The translations under genes and the position numbers were made by a program. From Coprobacter tertius (GTDB taxonomy: Bacteria > Bacteroidota > Bacteroidia > Bacteroidales > Coprobacteraceae), in contig NZ_JANDHW010000014.1 of assembly GCF_024330105.1 (NCBI RefSeq), positions 1 through 64,000 of the forward strand: DNA of 64,000 bases, in the 5' to 3' direction. Positions 1 to 8,135 of the stretch are shown in pieces. Each line of letters opens with the position of its first letter. Position 1 is the first letter of the stretch. A model generated the notes under the pieces. That model was not told where the DNA came from. It made no database searches and saw only the letters and a list, made by a program, of their open reading frames with translations.

Positions 1-416
1 GGGAAGAGTTTATAAAGGCGGTTTACAAACAGGGAGTGAAAATGCAACCCAAGTTCAAAGGAAATAGCAAGGAAATACAGGGTGTATCCTTCGAGAGGAA
101 CGGTTATACCTTTAAGGGGTCGCAGATCGATAGGAAATTCAGTTTCGCCAATCTCGATAAACTAATTAAAAGGAATGCAGAAACAAATGCGACCCGAAGA
201 GTCCCGGTAAATTATACTTCTCCCGGTACTCTTATTCAACAGACTCGGTACGAGACCCGATATACCCCGCCACCTGTGGAAAATATCGTCCAAACTTTCT
301 CGAATCTGCTCGACGGATTTTTCGAGACTTATTACAGCCCTGCGCCGGATGATTCTCTAATTAGGGATATGGAGTGGAGAGTGAGGAAGAAAAAGAAGAA
401 AAGTGTAAAGTTGTAA
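1..416 (+). CDS. C-terminal part of a probable relaxase/mobilization protein (cut by window edge)
   Basis: The reading frame is open from the left edge (codons from base 3) through the GTG at 36 to a stop at 414-416, so the true start lies outside the window. The visible part carries an 'IQGVSFERNGYTFKGSQIDRKF' type stretch (here split around residues 14-36 of the visible ORF), which resembles the region just after the catalytic domain of Bacteroidetes relaxases (pfam03432-like), followed by a lysine-rich tail. No catalytic His or Tyr is visible, so the assignment rests on the tail only. If correct, the window begins at the end of an integrative or mobilizable element, and the defence-like operon next to it would be cargo or a neighbour. 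Confidence 0.5.
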   Translation, partial: EEFIKAVYKQGVKMQPKFKGNSKEIQGVSFERNGYTFKGSQIDRKFSFANLDKLIKRNAETNATRRVPVNYTSPGTLIQQTRYETRYTPPPVENIVQTFSNLLDGFFETYYSPAPDDSLIRDMEWRVRKKKKKSVKL

Positions 417-476
417 TATATTAAAAGTAAAACATTATTAATCAGACAAAATACTTTAATGCAAACAGATATAGTA

Positions 477-1271
477 TTAAATCTTATTTAATTGTTTGCA
501 CCAATCTTGAAAATATAAGATTAGTCGATCTACATCATTTTTATCAGGAATGACTCCATTATGAGCTATGATATTTCTAACTCTTTCAAGTTCTTCAAAT
601 CTCAATTCTATAAATTTTAGATCAGCAACTAAAGATGTAAACAAATCCTCATATTTTCTTATAATTTTCAACAGATCGCTCCAATCCAAATAAAATAATG
701 GAGAAGTACCCCGCTGACATATCCATTTGAGTTTTTGCTCTCGAGATATACGTTCTTCAACTTTTTTCTTGAAATCTGCATTCTTAATTTTATTCCACCA
801 GTCATCTCCGTAATTCTCTGAAAATATTTTTGCGACAAATCTCCTTGCAGAATTTTCAAAACAAAAAATAATTAAATATAATTCTGCCATTTTATGAGCA
901 TTATCTATATCTATATTATCTAAAAAAGGTGTGTTATTTAAAGAAACTTGTAGACTAATCTTAGTTTCATCTTCAAATAAATAATTAAATGTTTTATCTA
1001 ACTCTTCCAGTATAGCCCGATTAAGCTTATAATTACCATTTTCCCCTTTTGTTATCCTCTTATCTATTTTAAGATGCCCAGATAAACGAGTCCTATTATA
1101 TTCTGGTAAATGAGCTTGTTTTAAATAATTATTTATCTCAGTTATCGAAATAGAAGTTTTTTCTGATATTTTTTGATGATACCAAATAATTAGAATTACA
1201 GAATCTATCTTTTTCTTCTGAAAAGCAATTCTACTAACTTGGCAAAAATCATTAAATTGTATTTTCGTCAT
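477..1271 (-). CDS. Swt1-type HEPN domain protein with N-terminal winged-helix-like region
   Basis: A 264-residue protein. Residues about 20-95 look like a winged helix (pattern 'RLSGHLKIDKRITKGENGNY'). From about residue 125 it matches the Swt1/HEPN pattern: 'YGDDWW' near 155, 'FYLDWSDLLKIIRK' near 195, and an Rx4H motif R232-N-I-I-A-H237 followed by N-G. In HEPN families this motif is the metal-independent RNase active site. The gene overlaps the upstream zinc-ribbon gene by 20 bases, so the two are co-transcribed and probably translationally coupled. HEPN proteins are frequent toxins or abortive-infection effectors; cleavage of RNA by this one is inferred, not shown. AT-rich like its partner and next to a relaxase tail. 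Confidence 0.75.
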   Translation of the reverse strand: MTKIQFNDFCQVSRIAFQKKKIDSVILIIWYHQKISEKTSISITEINNYLKQAHLPEYNRTRLSGHLKIDKRITKGENGNYKLNRAILEELDKTFNYLFEDETKISLQVSLNNTPFLDNIDIDNAHKMAELYLIIFCFENSARRFVAKIFSENYGDDWWNKIKNADFKKKVEERISREQKLKWICQRGTSPLFYLDWSDLLKIIRKYEDLFTSLVADLKFIELRFEELERVRNIIAHNGVIPDKNDVDRLILYFQDWCKQLNKI

Positions 1272-2046
1272 TACCTTCTTTTTTCTTTGTCTTTCTAGTT
1301 GAACGTGATGAAGTCCCTAACTTCCATTTATCTTCAATTTCAGAATTCATTATTTCTAATAAAAATTCTTTAGCAGCATCTCTTCCGGGAGCTTTCAATT
1401 CTACTTTATCATCTTTAACACCAACTAAATTATTATTTACTAACCAATAGCGCCAGTTAGAATCTTCTAAGCTCGCATCTCGCATGATATTCGTTAAATC
1501 AGATCTTAATATTTCTTCAGTACCTAATTTATACTGATAATACATAAACATTAATGTAAGTCTAATACCAGCATCTCTTTTAGATTTAGCCTTCAGTCTT
1601 GTTTCCTGTAATGTGATCTTACCATTACTTTTTCTAAATACTTGATTAAGCTGTTCCAATTCATCGTCAATAACTACAGCCATAATTTCTTCATCATCAT
1701 TATTAATATGAGGAATAATTTCAGGGGAAGCAAGCTCTTTTTGTTTAAAAACAGCAACTTTATTAGGCAATTTATTATTAATTATTAACCCAACAGCTTC
1801 TCCGATACAGCCTCCTACAGTATCTGTAAATGAAGCTTTAAAAGATCGGGAATTCTTTGTTTCAGAAAATTCAATAGTGTTCATACTTGAACTATCACTT
1901 TCTTTCAAATATTTTCCACAATTGATACAAACTTTTGCTTTTTGTATTAAAGTTTCACCACACTCTTTACACCTAATTTGCATGGCACAGAATGGGCAGA
2001 AATTAGCATTATCTGGTATATTTTGTTTACAATAGATGCATTCCAT
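1252..2046 (-). CDS. Double zinc-ribbon protein, partner of the HEPN gene
   Basis: A 264-residue protein opening with two zinc ribbons: cysteine pairs C3/C6, C17/C20, C26/C29 and C40/C43. A glycine-rich segment follows (near residues 72-90), then an acidic stretch, and a C-terminal half with a helix-turn-helix-like region ('RSDLTNIMRDASLEDSNWRYW', near residues 180-200). No family with a known function is recognised. It is the first gene of a two-gene operon with a TATATTTG promoter 27 bases upstream and shares 20 bases with the HEPN gene. By analogy with toxin/antitoxin or sensor/effector pairs it could sense a signal or restrain the HEPN protein; this is inference. Confidence 0.65.
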   Translation of the reverse strand: MECIYCKQNIPDNANFCPFCAMQIRCKECGETLIQKAKVCINCGKYLKESDSSSMNTIEFSETKNSRSFKASFTDTVGGCIGEAVGLIINNKLPNKVAVFKQKELASPEIIPHINNDDEEIMAVVIDDELEQLNQVFRKSNGKITLQETRLKAKSKRDAGIRLTLMFMYYQYKLGTEEILRSDLTNIMRDASLEDSNWRYWLVNNNLVGVKDDKVELKAPGRDAAKEFLLEIMNSEIEDKWKLGTSSRSTRKTKKKEGNDENTI

Positions 2047-2072
2047 AACGATTCCAACATTAGTTTATTATG

Positions 2073-2080
2073 CAAATATA
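2073..2080 (-). promoter_or_regulatory. -7 element of the zinc-ribbon/HEPN operon
   Basis: Minus-strand TATATTTG fits the Bacteroidetes TAnnTTTG -7 consensus exactly and lies 27 bases before the ATG, giving a leader of roughly 20 bases. Confidence 0.65.
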
Positions 2081-2510
2081 AATAATTTATATAGATGAAA
2101 AGATATTTTTCTCATAAAAGATAGATTTTTAATCAATAGTTATACACATTATAAAATACTATAAATTTCAATGAATAAATTATAGCGGTTTTTGAAGTCT
2201 AAATAAAATATTAGCATCATGAATTAATAAAAAAATAAATATGAATAAGAACTATGTATAATATGAAATTAAAGAAATAAATTATTCTACCGTTATTAAT
2301 TTATCTTTTAGATTATCATAAATTATTTTTAAATTAGAAATCTATTAATTAAAGCAAATTAACGCAATATGCATAGTTTTTACTTATTTACTGGATTAGA
2401 TAAAATATATTCTATAAAATACTGATAAACAATTGTTTATAAATATATTTCAGTTTTTGGTGATACTACGAATAAATACTACAAAATTTTTCATAGTCAT
2501 TAAAAATAAC
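2081..2510. other. AT-rich intergenic stretch without a gene
   Basis: About 430 bases, extremely AT-rich, with stops in all frames. Apart from the operon promoter at its left edge and the RNA promoter at its right edge I see no supported feature. Confidence 0.6.
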
Positions 2511-2518
2511 TATCTTTG
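2511..2518 (+). promoter_or_regulatory. -7 element of the orphan small RNA
   Basis: TATCTTTG, an exact TAnnTTTG match. The expected start of transcription is about 2523-2526, directly at the 5' arm of the predicted RNA. Confidence 0.65.
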
Positions 2519-2523
2519 TATCA

Positions 2524-2712
2524 GTATTCTCCATGAGCAAACTATCGCAAAAGCACGTAGCAAATTAGTGGGTTAAATCATGGGATATGCTTGAAGCTAA
2601 AAATATAAAGTTTTAAATATCAGCGTGGTAACTCTGTAAGGAGAATCCCAGGCGGATCACAAGTAAATTATCTAAGGCGCTTAAAATCAAGGTTTAAGCG
2701 CTTTTCTTTTTT
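2524..2712 (+). ncRNA. Structured small RNA, family not identified (6S-like candidate)
   Basis: No ORF lies here, but the stretch is bounded by an exact promoter and a strong terminator, giving a transcript of about 185 bases. The 5' arm ATTCTCC (2526-2532) is complementary to GGAGAAT (2640-2646), enclosing a long bulged interior; TGGGAT (2581-2586) can instead pair with ATCCCA (2645-2650), so two alternative folds compete for the same bases. Its size and long closing helix would suit a Bacteroidales 6S RNA. It could also be a riboswitch-type leader, but the next gene has its own promoter. It does not match tRNA, tmRNA, SRP RNA or RNase P signatures that I know. Confidence 0.5.
2674..2712 (+). 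terminator. Rho-independent terminator of the small RNA
   Basis: A 12-bp stem (2674-2685 with 2693-2704, core GCGCTTAAA/TTTAAGCGC), a 7-base loop, then a T-rich tail. Confidence 0.85.
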
Positions 2713-2852
2713 TTCTGTTTATTGGCGCTACAAGTCTCCTCTTGGCTGCATATGTCTTTTCTGTATGCAAGTGACGTTGAAGTCCCTCAACTGGTGCGAA
2801 CATGATTGTAAATTAATTACCGCCGGACAGTAATCGGATGGCTGAATATGCC

Positions 2853-2860
2853 TATCTTTG
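2853..2860 (+). promoter_or_regulatory. -7 element for the B-box-like membrane protein gene
   Basis: TATCTTTG, an exact TAnnTTTG match, 32 bases before the ATG at 2892. Its position also argues for that ATG and not the upstream TTG at 2880. Confidence 0.6.
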
Positions 2861-2891
2861 CAAGTAAATTGATTTATAATTGAATACATAT

Positions 2892-3368
2892 ATGAATTGT
2901 TATGAACATCCTATACAGCCTGCGGTAGCCCAATGTCCCGACTGTGGTAAAGGATTATGTGCCGATTGCGCTTCCACATACTCCGAACCTATCTGCAAAA
3001 AATGCAACGCAAAACGTATCAATTCCGAAAGAGTACAGATCATTACAGAAATGTTGCTGACGTATGGCGTGGGGATTTTACTTGGCGTATTGTTTGCCCG
3101 GTGCACAAACGAGGGGCTTTCCTTTCATCTCGTATATGCTATCGTATCGTATGGGATGCCTATTTATATTTTTTCAAGTATCGTTCCCGGCTGGAAAACA
3201 TTGACGAGAATTACTCCGGCTGTTTTCCTGTTTATGCCGATTTTCGGCTGGGTGCTTTATTTTATCATAAAACTTGCGCTGTCACTCTGTCTCGGACTTG
3301 TGATGCTGCCGATAAGAACGGTTAGGAATATATACCGGTTGATAGCTTTGCATAAAATAAAAGCGTAA
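2892..3368 (+). CDS. Small membrane protein with N-terminal B-box-like zinc finger
   Basis: 158 residues from the ATG at 2892 (an in-frame TTG at 2880 is less likely). The N-terminus holds cysteine/histidine pairs of B-box type (C-x4-HP, CPDCGKGLCADC, CKKC). After residue 50 come three to four hydrophobic segments (near 55-70, 75-95, 105-135), so the zinc module is probably cytoplasmic and tethered to the inner membrane. Such proteins are common in Bacteroidetes and have no established role. Single gene with its own promoter. Confidence 0.7.
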   Translation: MNCYEHPIQPAVAQCPDCGKGLCADCASTYSEPICKKCNAKRINSERVQIITEMLLTYGVGILLGVLFARCTNEGLSFHLVYAIVSYGMPIYIFSSIVPGWKTLTRITPAVFLFMPIFGWVLYFIIKLALSLCLGLVMLPIRTVRNIYRLIALHKIKA

Positions 3369-3406
3369 CAGAATTTTCTTTCATCAATTATAAGTAACAA
3401 ATAACA

Positions 3407-4135
3407 TTAAATATGCCGATAAACTTCTTCAAACGGTACTCTGCACCTTTCACCCCAGATACCTTTATTTCCATCACGTATGCCACAAGGAATAGCCATA
3501 TTTATTTCGGCACCATGAGGTAATTTAAGCGCTCTTTTCAAACGTCGGCTGTCCAAACCTTCTAAAGGACAAGTATCATACCCTTCGTTAGCCATGGCAA
3601 TCATAAATGTCTGAGCAGCGAGTGCACATGATTTATGGGCAACCACACGCATATCATTTTCAGATACTTCAAGCATCATCGGGCGGAAAATACTGATCGC
3701 ATTAGCCAACAATTTCCTGAACAATCCTAAAATTCCGAAGAATCTTGCATAAACAAATGGCATCAATATCCCATAATACAATTCTCTGTCTTTGATGCGT
3801 TTAGCCTGACGATCTTTCGAGCTGTATCGGAGAATGTTTTTCTTTTCGAAATCGAGTACATATCGCGCATGTTTTTTGTACCAATCCCGTCGCACAACAA
3901 AAACGACTATTTGAGAAGCCGTAGAAGCTGCTTTTTGATCGAGACAGGCTCTTGAAATTTTTTTCAACAATTCGGGCTGTGTAATATGGTAAAATTCCCA
4001 TAACTGCATATCAGAACTATTAGGAGCCAATGTCGCTAACTCTAAACAATGTTTTACCTTTTCCTGATCTATTGGCTTCTCTTTATCATATAGCCGTACC
4101 GAACGGCGAAAATTGAGAATTTCATCTATATTCAT
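3407..4135 (-). CDS. Nitroreductase family protein
   Basis: 242 residues. The N-terminal 'FRRSVRLYD' and 'LAPNSSDMQLWEF' segments are the FMN-binding signature of the nitroreductase fold; 'AMANEGYDTCPLEGLD' near residue 185 is the conserved helix and loop of the same family. These cytoplasmic flavoproteins reduce nitro compounds, quinones or flavins with NAD(P)H; the substrate here cannot be read from sequence. It lies head to tail with the DJ-1 gene and the two AraC genes on the same strand, suggesting a shared stress response. Confidence 0.85.
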   Translation of the reverse strand: MNIDEILNFRRSVRLYDKEKPIDQEKVKHCLELATLAPNSSDMQLWEFYHITQPELLKKISRACLDQKAASTASQIVVFVVRRDWYKKHARYVLDFEKKNILRYSSKDRQAKRIKDRELYYGILMPFVYARFFGILGLFRKLLANAISIFRPMMLEVSENDMRVVAHKSCALAAQTFMIAMANEGYDTCPLEGLDSRRLKRALKLPHGAEINMAIPCGIRDGNKGIWGERCRVPFEEVYRHI

Positions 4136-4183
4136 AATTGCTACTTATTAAATAAATAATTCTTCTTGCCCTAATTAAATTCT

Positions 4184-4894
4184 TTATTTATTTGTTATTA
4201 TATTATCGTTCAGATGTTGTATAACGGCCTTAGACATTTCTTTTGAACTGAACGGGTTTTGACCGGTAATCAATTTATCATCGACGACTACTTTCGAAGT
4301 CATCGGTACGAGTGCCTTTTCATAATCTGCTCCTCTCCCCTTCAACAAAGCCTCAAGATCGAAGGGCACTTCTTTTTTCCGTCGAGCAATACTCTCCTCA
4401 AACCAACTGAATCCGGTTATTTTTTTATTTCTAATTAAATATTCACCATCCGACAGTTTAACATTCAACAATCCACACACTCCATGACAAATAGCAGATA
4501 CTATTCTATTACTTTCATATTGTTTTTTAATCATTTCCTGTAAAATAATATTATCCGGAAAATCGTACATTGCGCCATGTCCGCCAGCTAAATAAATACA
4601 GTCGAATTGTTGATCCGAAATATCATTCAAACTCTTTGCTTGCTTCAGTAAGTTTTTAAATTCTGAATTTTTCCAATATTCCTCCGAAAGCTTGTCTAAA
4701 ACAAATGGTTTTAAACTTTCGGGATCGACAGGAGTACTTCCTCCTTTCGGATTAGCTATCGTTATTTTATATTTCTGTTCTTCGGCACTATGATAAATAT
4801 GTGTTATTTCGCTAAGCCATAATCCGGTAGAAAGTTTTCCATTTGCAAAAATCCCCGTTCCGGTAACCACAATTAATATATTTGGATAAAGCAT
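4184..4894 (-). CDS. DJ-1/PfpI (Hsp31/glyoxalase III-like) protein
   Basis: 236 residues from the ATG at 4894, preferred because 'MLYPNILIVVTG' is the usual first beta strand; a longer ORF starts at 4951. The nucleophile elbow 'AICHGVCGL' carries the catalytic cysteine, 'LAGGHGAMYDFP' is the conserved oxyanion-side loop, and 'TGQNPFSS' near the C-terminus is typical of the Hsp31-like class-I branch. Members act as glutathione-independent glyoxalases, deglycases or chaperones on methylglyoxal-type electrophiles. Sits between the nitroreductase and the AraC regulators. Confidence 0.85.
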   Translation of the reverse strand: MLYPNILIVVTGTGIFANGKLSTGLWLSEITHIYHSAEEQKYKITIANPKGGSTPVDPESLKPFVLDKLSEEYWKNSEFKNLLKQAKSLNDISDQQFDCIYLAGGHGAMYDFPDNIILQEMIKKQYESNRIVSAICHGVCGLLNVKLSDGEYLIRNKKITGFSWFEESIARRKKEVPFDLEALLKGRGADYEKALVPMTSKVVVDDKLITGQNPFSSKEMSKAVIQHLNDNIITNK

Positions 4895-5024
4895 ATTACT
4901 TACCTTTATTAATTCAAAATAAGAACATCTCCCTATAGCTATTGTTCTCAAGTAAATTATATTTTATCATATGAAATAACAAAAATGGTGTAAAACTTAA
5001 ATAATGTAAGACTAATAATAGATA

Positions 5025-5924
5025 TCAATTTCGAAAATATTTGTATTCGTTTGGTGATATACCTATTATTTTCTTAAAAATAAGACTGAAATACTGTACA
5101 CTGGGATAGCCCAGTCGATGCGCTACCATAGCAGGAGTATTATCAGATTGCAATAACATTCGCTTAGCAATATCCAATCGTTTAAACTGAAAATATTCTT
5201 CAAATGTCTTTCCGGTTTCAAATTTCAAAAGATCATCGAAGTAAGCAACAGAAAGATTTAATTTTCGGGCATAAAATTCGAGTAAAGATGGCTTAACCGT
5301 ATGAAATCCCTCAAAATCGATACATTCATCAAATAAATTTTCCAATCTTTCTAAGATTGCTTTATTCTTGTTTTCTCGAGTGATAAATTGCCGTTCGTAA
5401 TATCGTGTACAATAATCGAGTAACAATTCGATGTGCCGAGATAAAATTGTGCTACTGTGCATGTCTATAGGATGATGCAGCTCATCCTCTATACTTTCAA
5501 AACAGCAAGTCACCGTAGCCGTTTCACGCTGCGAAAGGTGCAATGCCTCCTCCTTTGAATAAGAAAAAAAAGTATAGTTCTTGATGTGATTCTTCAATGA
5601 TGTACGAAATAATAAATCAGGATGAAATGCCAATAGATATCCTTTGTCGGGAAGTGTATTTTCTTCGCTCATACAGAAAATTTCTCCAGGTGTCAGAAAG
5701 ACCATAGTTGCATTAGAATAGTCATAATATTTACGACCGCAACAACAGAAATCGCCGGGATAAGATTCGATCAATAAAATAGCATAAAATTCAAATTTTA
5801 CCGATTCCTGTTCCAAATTCGAACTCTCAAGATTGATGATGCTTACTTCAGGATGCAAAGTATCGCATCCTAAACATCTATTGCATTCACATACGTTCTT
5901 TATATCTAAAGTCGTTTCTTTCAT
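5025..5924 (-). CDS. AraC-family regulator with cysteine-rich sensor domain
   Basis: 299 residues. The C-terminal ~100 residues form the two helix-turn-helix AraC DNA-binding domain ('LNLSVAYFDDLLKFETGKTF', then 'RLGYPSVQYFSLIFKKIIG'). The N-terminal domain is homologous to that of the adjacent regulator (shared 'LHPEVSIINL', 'HPDLL', 'YTFFSY..EALHLS'), but has acquired cysteines at 12, 14, 17 and 20, a C60-C61-C62 run and C84. The paralogue has none at these positions. This pattern suggests a metal- or redox-sensing module. Placed four bases after its paralogue and upstream of the DJ-1 and nitroreductase genes, which are plausible targets. Confidence 0.85.
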   Translation of the reverse strand: MKETTLDIKNVCECNRCLGCDTLHPEVSIINLESSNLEQESVKFEFYAILLIESYPGDFCCCGRKYYDYSNATMVFLTPGEIFCMSEENTLPDKGYLLAFHPDLLFRTSLKNHIKNYTFFSYSKEEALHLSQRETATVTCCFESIEDELHHPIDMHSSTILSRHIELLLDYCTRYYERQFITRENKNKAILERLENLFDECIDFEGFHTVKPSLLEFYARKLNLSVAYFDDLLKFETGKTFEEYFQFKRLDIAKRMLLQSDNTPAMVAHRLGYPSVQYFSLIFKKIIGISPNEYKYFRN

Positions 5925-5928
5925 CGTC

Positions 5929-6840
5929 TTATAAATTGTATTGCATACGATAATCTCCGGGTGTACATCCTACTCGTTTTTTAAATAGACGACAAAAATG
6001 TTGTGGATACTGAAACCCTAAAGAGTAAGCGATCTGACTAACGCTGTTTTCCGTATCCGAAATACGTTCCTTGGCAAGATCGATTACCTTAGCCTGAATA
6101 TATTCTTGCGGAGTTTTCCCGGTTTCTTTTTTAAACATATCACCAAAATAGTTAGACGAAAGGCAAAGTTTATCGGCAAAATATTTCACTGTGGGCAATC
6201 CGTTATTTTCAGCAAGCGTTCCTTCGAAATACTCCTCCAACAAGTTCTCAAATCGGGTCAATACATCCCGGTTTGCCTTACTGCGAGTTGCGAATTGCCT
6301 TTCGTAAAAACGCATACAATAATTGAGTAGCAGCTCTATATTATTTACAATCAATGTTTTACTGTGCTTATCGATGGCATGTTCCAACTCCATACGAATA
6401 ATTTTCAGCACATCTATTACAACACTTCTCTCCTCTTCTGACAGATGTAATGCTTCGTTGACTTCATAAGAAAAAAACGTATACTTTTTTATTGTTTTTC
6501 CGAGTTGGGTTCCTCGCAATAAGTCAGGATGAAAAAGGATACCGAGAACATTCATTTGCATTCGATCTGTTGTCAGAGTTGTTTCTATCGATTGTCCGGG
6601 TGAGAAACACACAACGGTCCCATCCTGATAATCGTAAATTTGACGGCCATATTTGATTTCGCAAACTTTCTCGAGTTTCAAATACAAAGCATAAACCCCA
6701 TAATTCCAATGGGTATAATACATATATCGGGTAGCTTTGTTCAGGTCTATTACACTTACCAGTGGATGAAGAGTTTCTAAGCCATAGAGCTTGTTGTATA
6801 AATCTACACTGTCTAAATTAAGTACTTTATCCATCATCAT
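5929..6840 (-). CDS. AraC-family transcriptional regulator (paralogue of its neighbour)
   Basis: 303 residues with a ligand-binding-like N-terminal domain and a C-terminal AraC DNA-binding domain ('LCLSSNYFGDMFKKETGKTP', 'YSLGFQYPQHFCRLFKKRVG'). It is clearly related along its whole length to the next gene and separated from it by four bases, so the pair arose by tandem duplication and is probably co-transcribed from the promoter at 6942-6949. The start offers MMM; any of the first three Met codons could serve. Likely controls the downstream detoxification genes or itself. Confidence 0.85.
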   Translation of the reverse strand: MMMDKVLNLDSVDLYNKLYGLETLHPLVSVIDLNKATRYMYYTHWNYGVYALYLKLEKVCEIKYGRQIYDYQDGTVVCFSPGQSIETTLTTDRMQMNVLGILFHPDLLRGTQLGKTIKKYTFFSYEVNEALHLSEEERSVVIDVLKIIRMELEHAIDKHSKTLIVNNIELLLNYCMRFYERQFATRSKANRDVLTRFENLLEEYFEGTLAENNGLPTVKYFADKLCLSSNYFGDMFKKETGKTPQEYIQAKVIDLAKERISDTENSVSQIAYSLGFQYPQHFCRLFKKRVGCTPGDYRMQYNL

Positions 6841-7220
6841 AAAATTAAATCCGTTCTCTATTTCGCATCCATTTTCTATGAATTAAAATAACATAAATTC
6901 AATATGAAGTTATTTCTCATTCATATAAAGTATACCGATTACAAAAATAAAAGATTTATAATGTATAAATATTACCTCGATTACAGATTATATTACCCAA
7001 TTTACAGATTTTATATATTGCTAAAACTATAAATTTCTTTTCCGAGATTTTTACTGTTTTATCTCAAACAATCAATAATTTTTTATTCGGTGTTGACAGC
7101 ACAATTATTAATATCAAATGGTAAGTAGGCAAGAGAAGTTTATATAATATACATTATGTTTGATTAGACCAAATCACGGCATAGTTTATCCGTTTTCGAT
7201 TAATATCCTAATTAACATTA
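6841..7220. other. Intergenic region between the AraC pair and ogt
   Basis: 380 bases of AT-rich sequence. It holds the minus-strand -7 element at 6942-6949; I see no ORF or clear hairpin in the remainder. Confidence 0.5.
6942..6949 (-). promoter_or_regulatory. -7 element for the tandem AraC genes
   Basis: Minus-strand TATTTTTG fits TAnnTTTG; about 100 bases upstream of the AraC start. Confidence 0.45.
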
Positions 7221-7754
7221 TTATAATGCACTACCTTGCATAGGTACGAAAAAAACAGAGGTATCCATATGTTCTAATTTCATCAATTCTACTTTTTTCG
7301 ATACCCCCCCTGCATATCCTGTTAGGCTGCCACTACTACCTACTACCCGATGACAGGGAACAATAATACTGATAGGGTTATGCCCTACTGCTCCACCTAC
7401 GGCCTGAGGAGACATATATTTTAGATTCTTCTGCCGTATTATTTCTTCAGAAATCTCCTTATAAGTTATGGTCTCCCCATAAGGTATTTTCTGTAATATT
7501 TCCCATACCATCATCCTGAATGGAGTACCGCTTAAATGAAGTGACGGCGTAAAACCCGGGCATTGCCCTTTAAAATAAATATCGAGCCATTCACAAGTTT
7601 GCTCGAATATAGGTAAAATTATTTCCTTATGTCGAGAATCCAAAGTATTAGCAAAGTATTTTTGTCCGTCGAACCACAATCCGGTCAGACTTTCGCCGTC
7701 ACTGGCAATCGTTATTCCTCCTATCGGTGATGAATATTTATAAGTGAACTGCAT
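7221..7754 (-). CDS. ogt: Methylated-DNA--[protein]-cysteine S-methyltransferase
   Basis: 177 residues, the normal Ogt length. The active-site motif is 'IIVPCHRVVG' with the acceptor cysteine, preceded by the 'IPYGETITYKEISEEI' DNA-binding helix region and 'AVGGAVGHNPISI'. The protein transfers alkyl groups from O6-methylguanine or O4-methylthymine in DNA onto its own cysteine, irreversibly. Monocistronic, with an exact promoter at 7808-7815. A second, shorter member of the family lies at 60924. Confidence 0.93.
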   Translation of the reverse strand: MQFTYKYSSPIGGITIASDGESLTGLWFDGQKYFANTLDSRHKEIILPIFEQTCEWLDIYFKGQCPGFTPSLHLSGTPFRMMVWEILQKIPYGETITYKEISEEIIRQKNLKYMSPQAVGGAVGHNPISIIVPCHRVVGSSGSLTGYAGGVSKKVELMKLEHMDTSVFFVPMQGSAL

Positions 7755-7807
7755 ATTAATATTCAGTTATTTTATCTTTCGGGAAAATGATAATATAAAG
7801 CATTATT

Positions 7808-7815
7808 CAAAGATA
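7808..7815 (-). promoter_or_regulatory. -7 element for ogt
   Basis: Minus-strand TATCTTTG, an exact consensus match, 53 bases before the ogt start. Confidence 0.6.
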
Positions 7816-8037
7816 AATAATTTTCAGGAAAAATTTAAATTTCACGGATGATATATTATTTTTTACAAAAACAAACCTACTTCCCTACCCGCTTATTACA
7901 TTTCTCTGTCTTAAAATAAAATATATACCTATCTAAAAATATCTAATATGAAAATCAGTTTCTGTCCCTCTATAAATCCCATTCCCATCTATAATTCTTA
8001 GAGAAAAAGAGTATGATAATATTTAATCTAAAATATA

Positions 8038-8071
8038 TTTGTAAAATGTATGAGTGTTTTCATTATCTTTG
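8038..8071 (+). promoter_or_regulatory. Promoter of the ECF sigma factor gene
   Basis: A TTTG (8038-8041) and TATCTTTG (8064-8071) separated by 22 bases form a near-consensus Bacteroidetes -33/-7 pair. The start codon follows 64 bases later. Confidence 0.6.
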
Positions 8072-8135
8072 AAAATGAACATTTTATATCTTTTACTTAA
8101 TTTGGCTAATTAATAAGCCTAGCGGGGAATATACT

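Noticed and set aside
2524-2712. tRNA, tmRNA, SRP RNA or cobalamin/SAM/TPP riboswitch
   Set aside because: None of the conserved cores of these RNAs is present.
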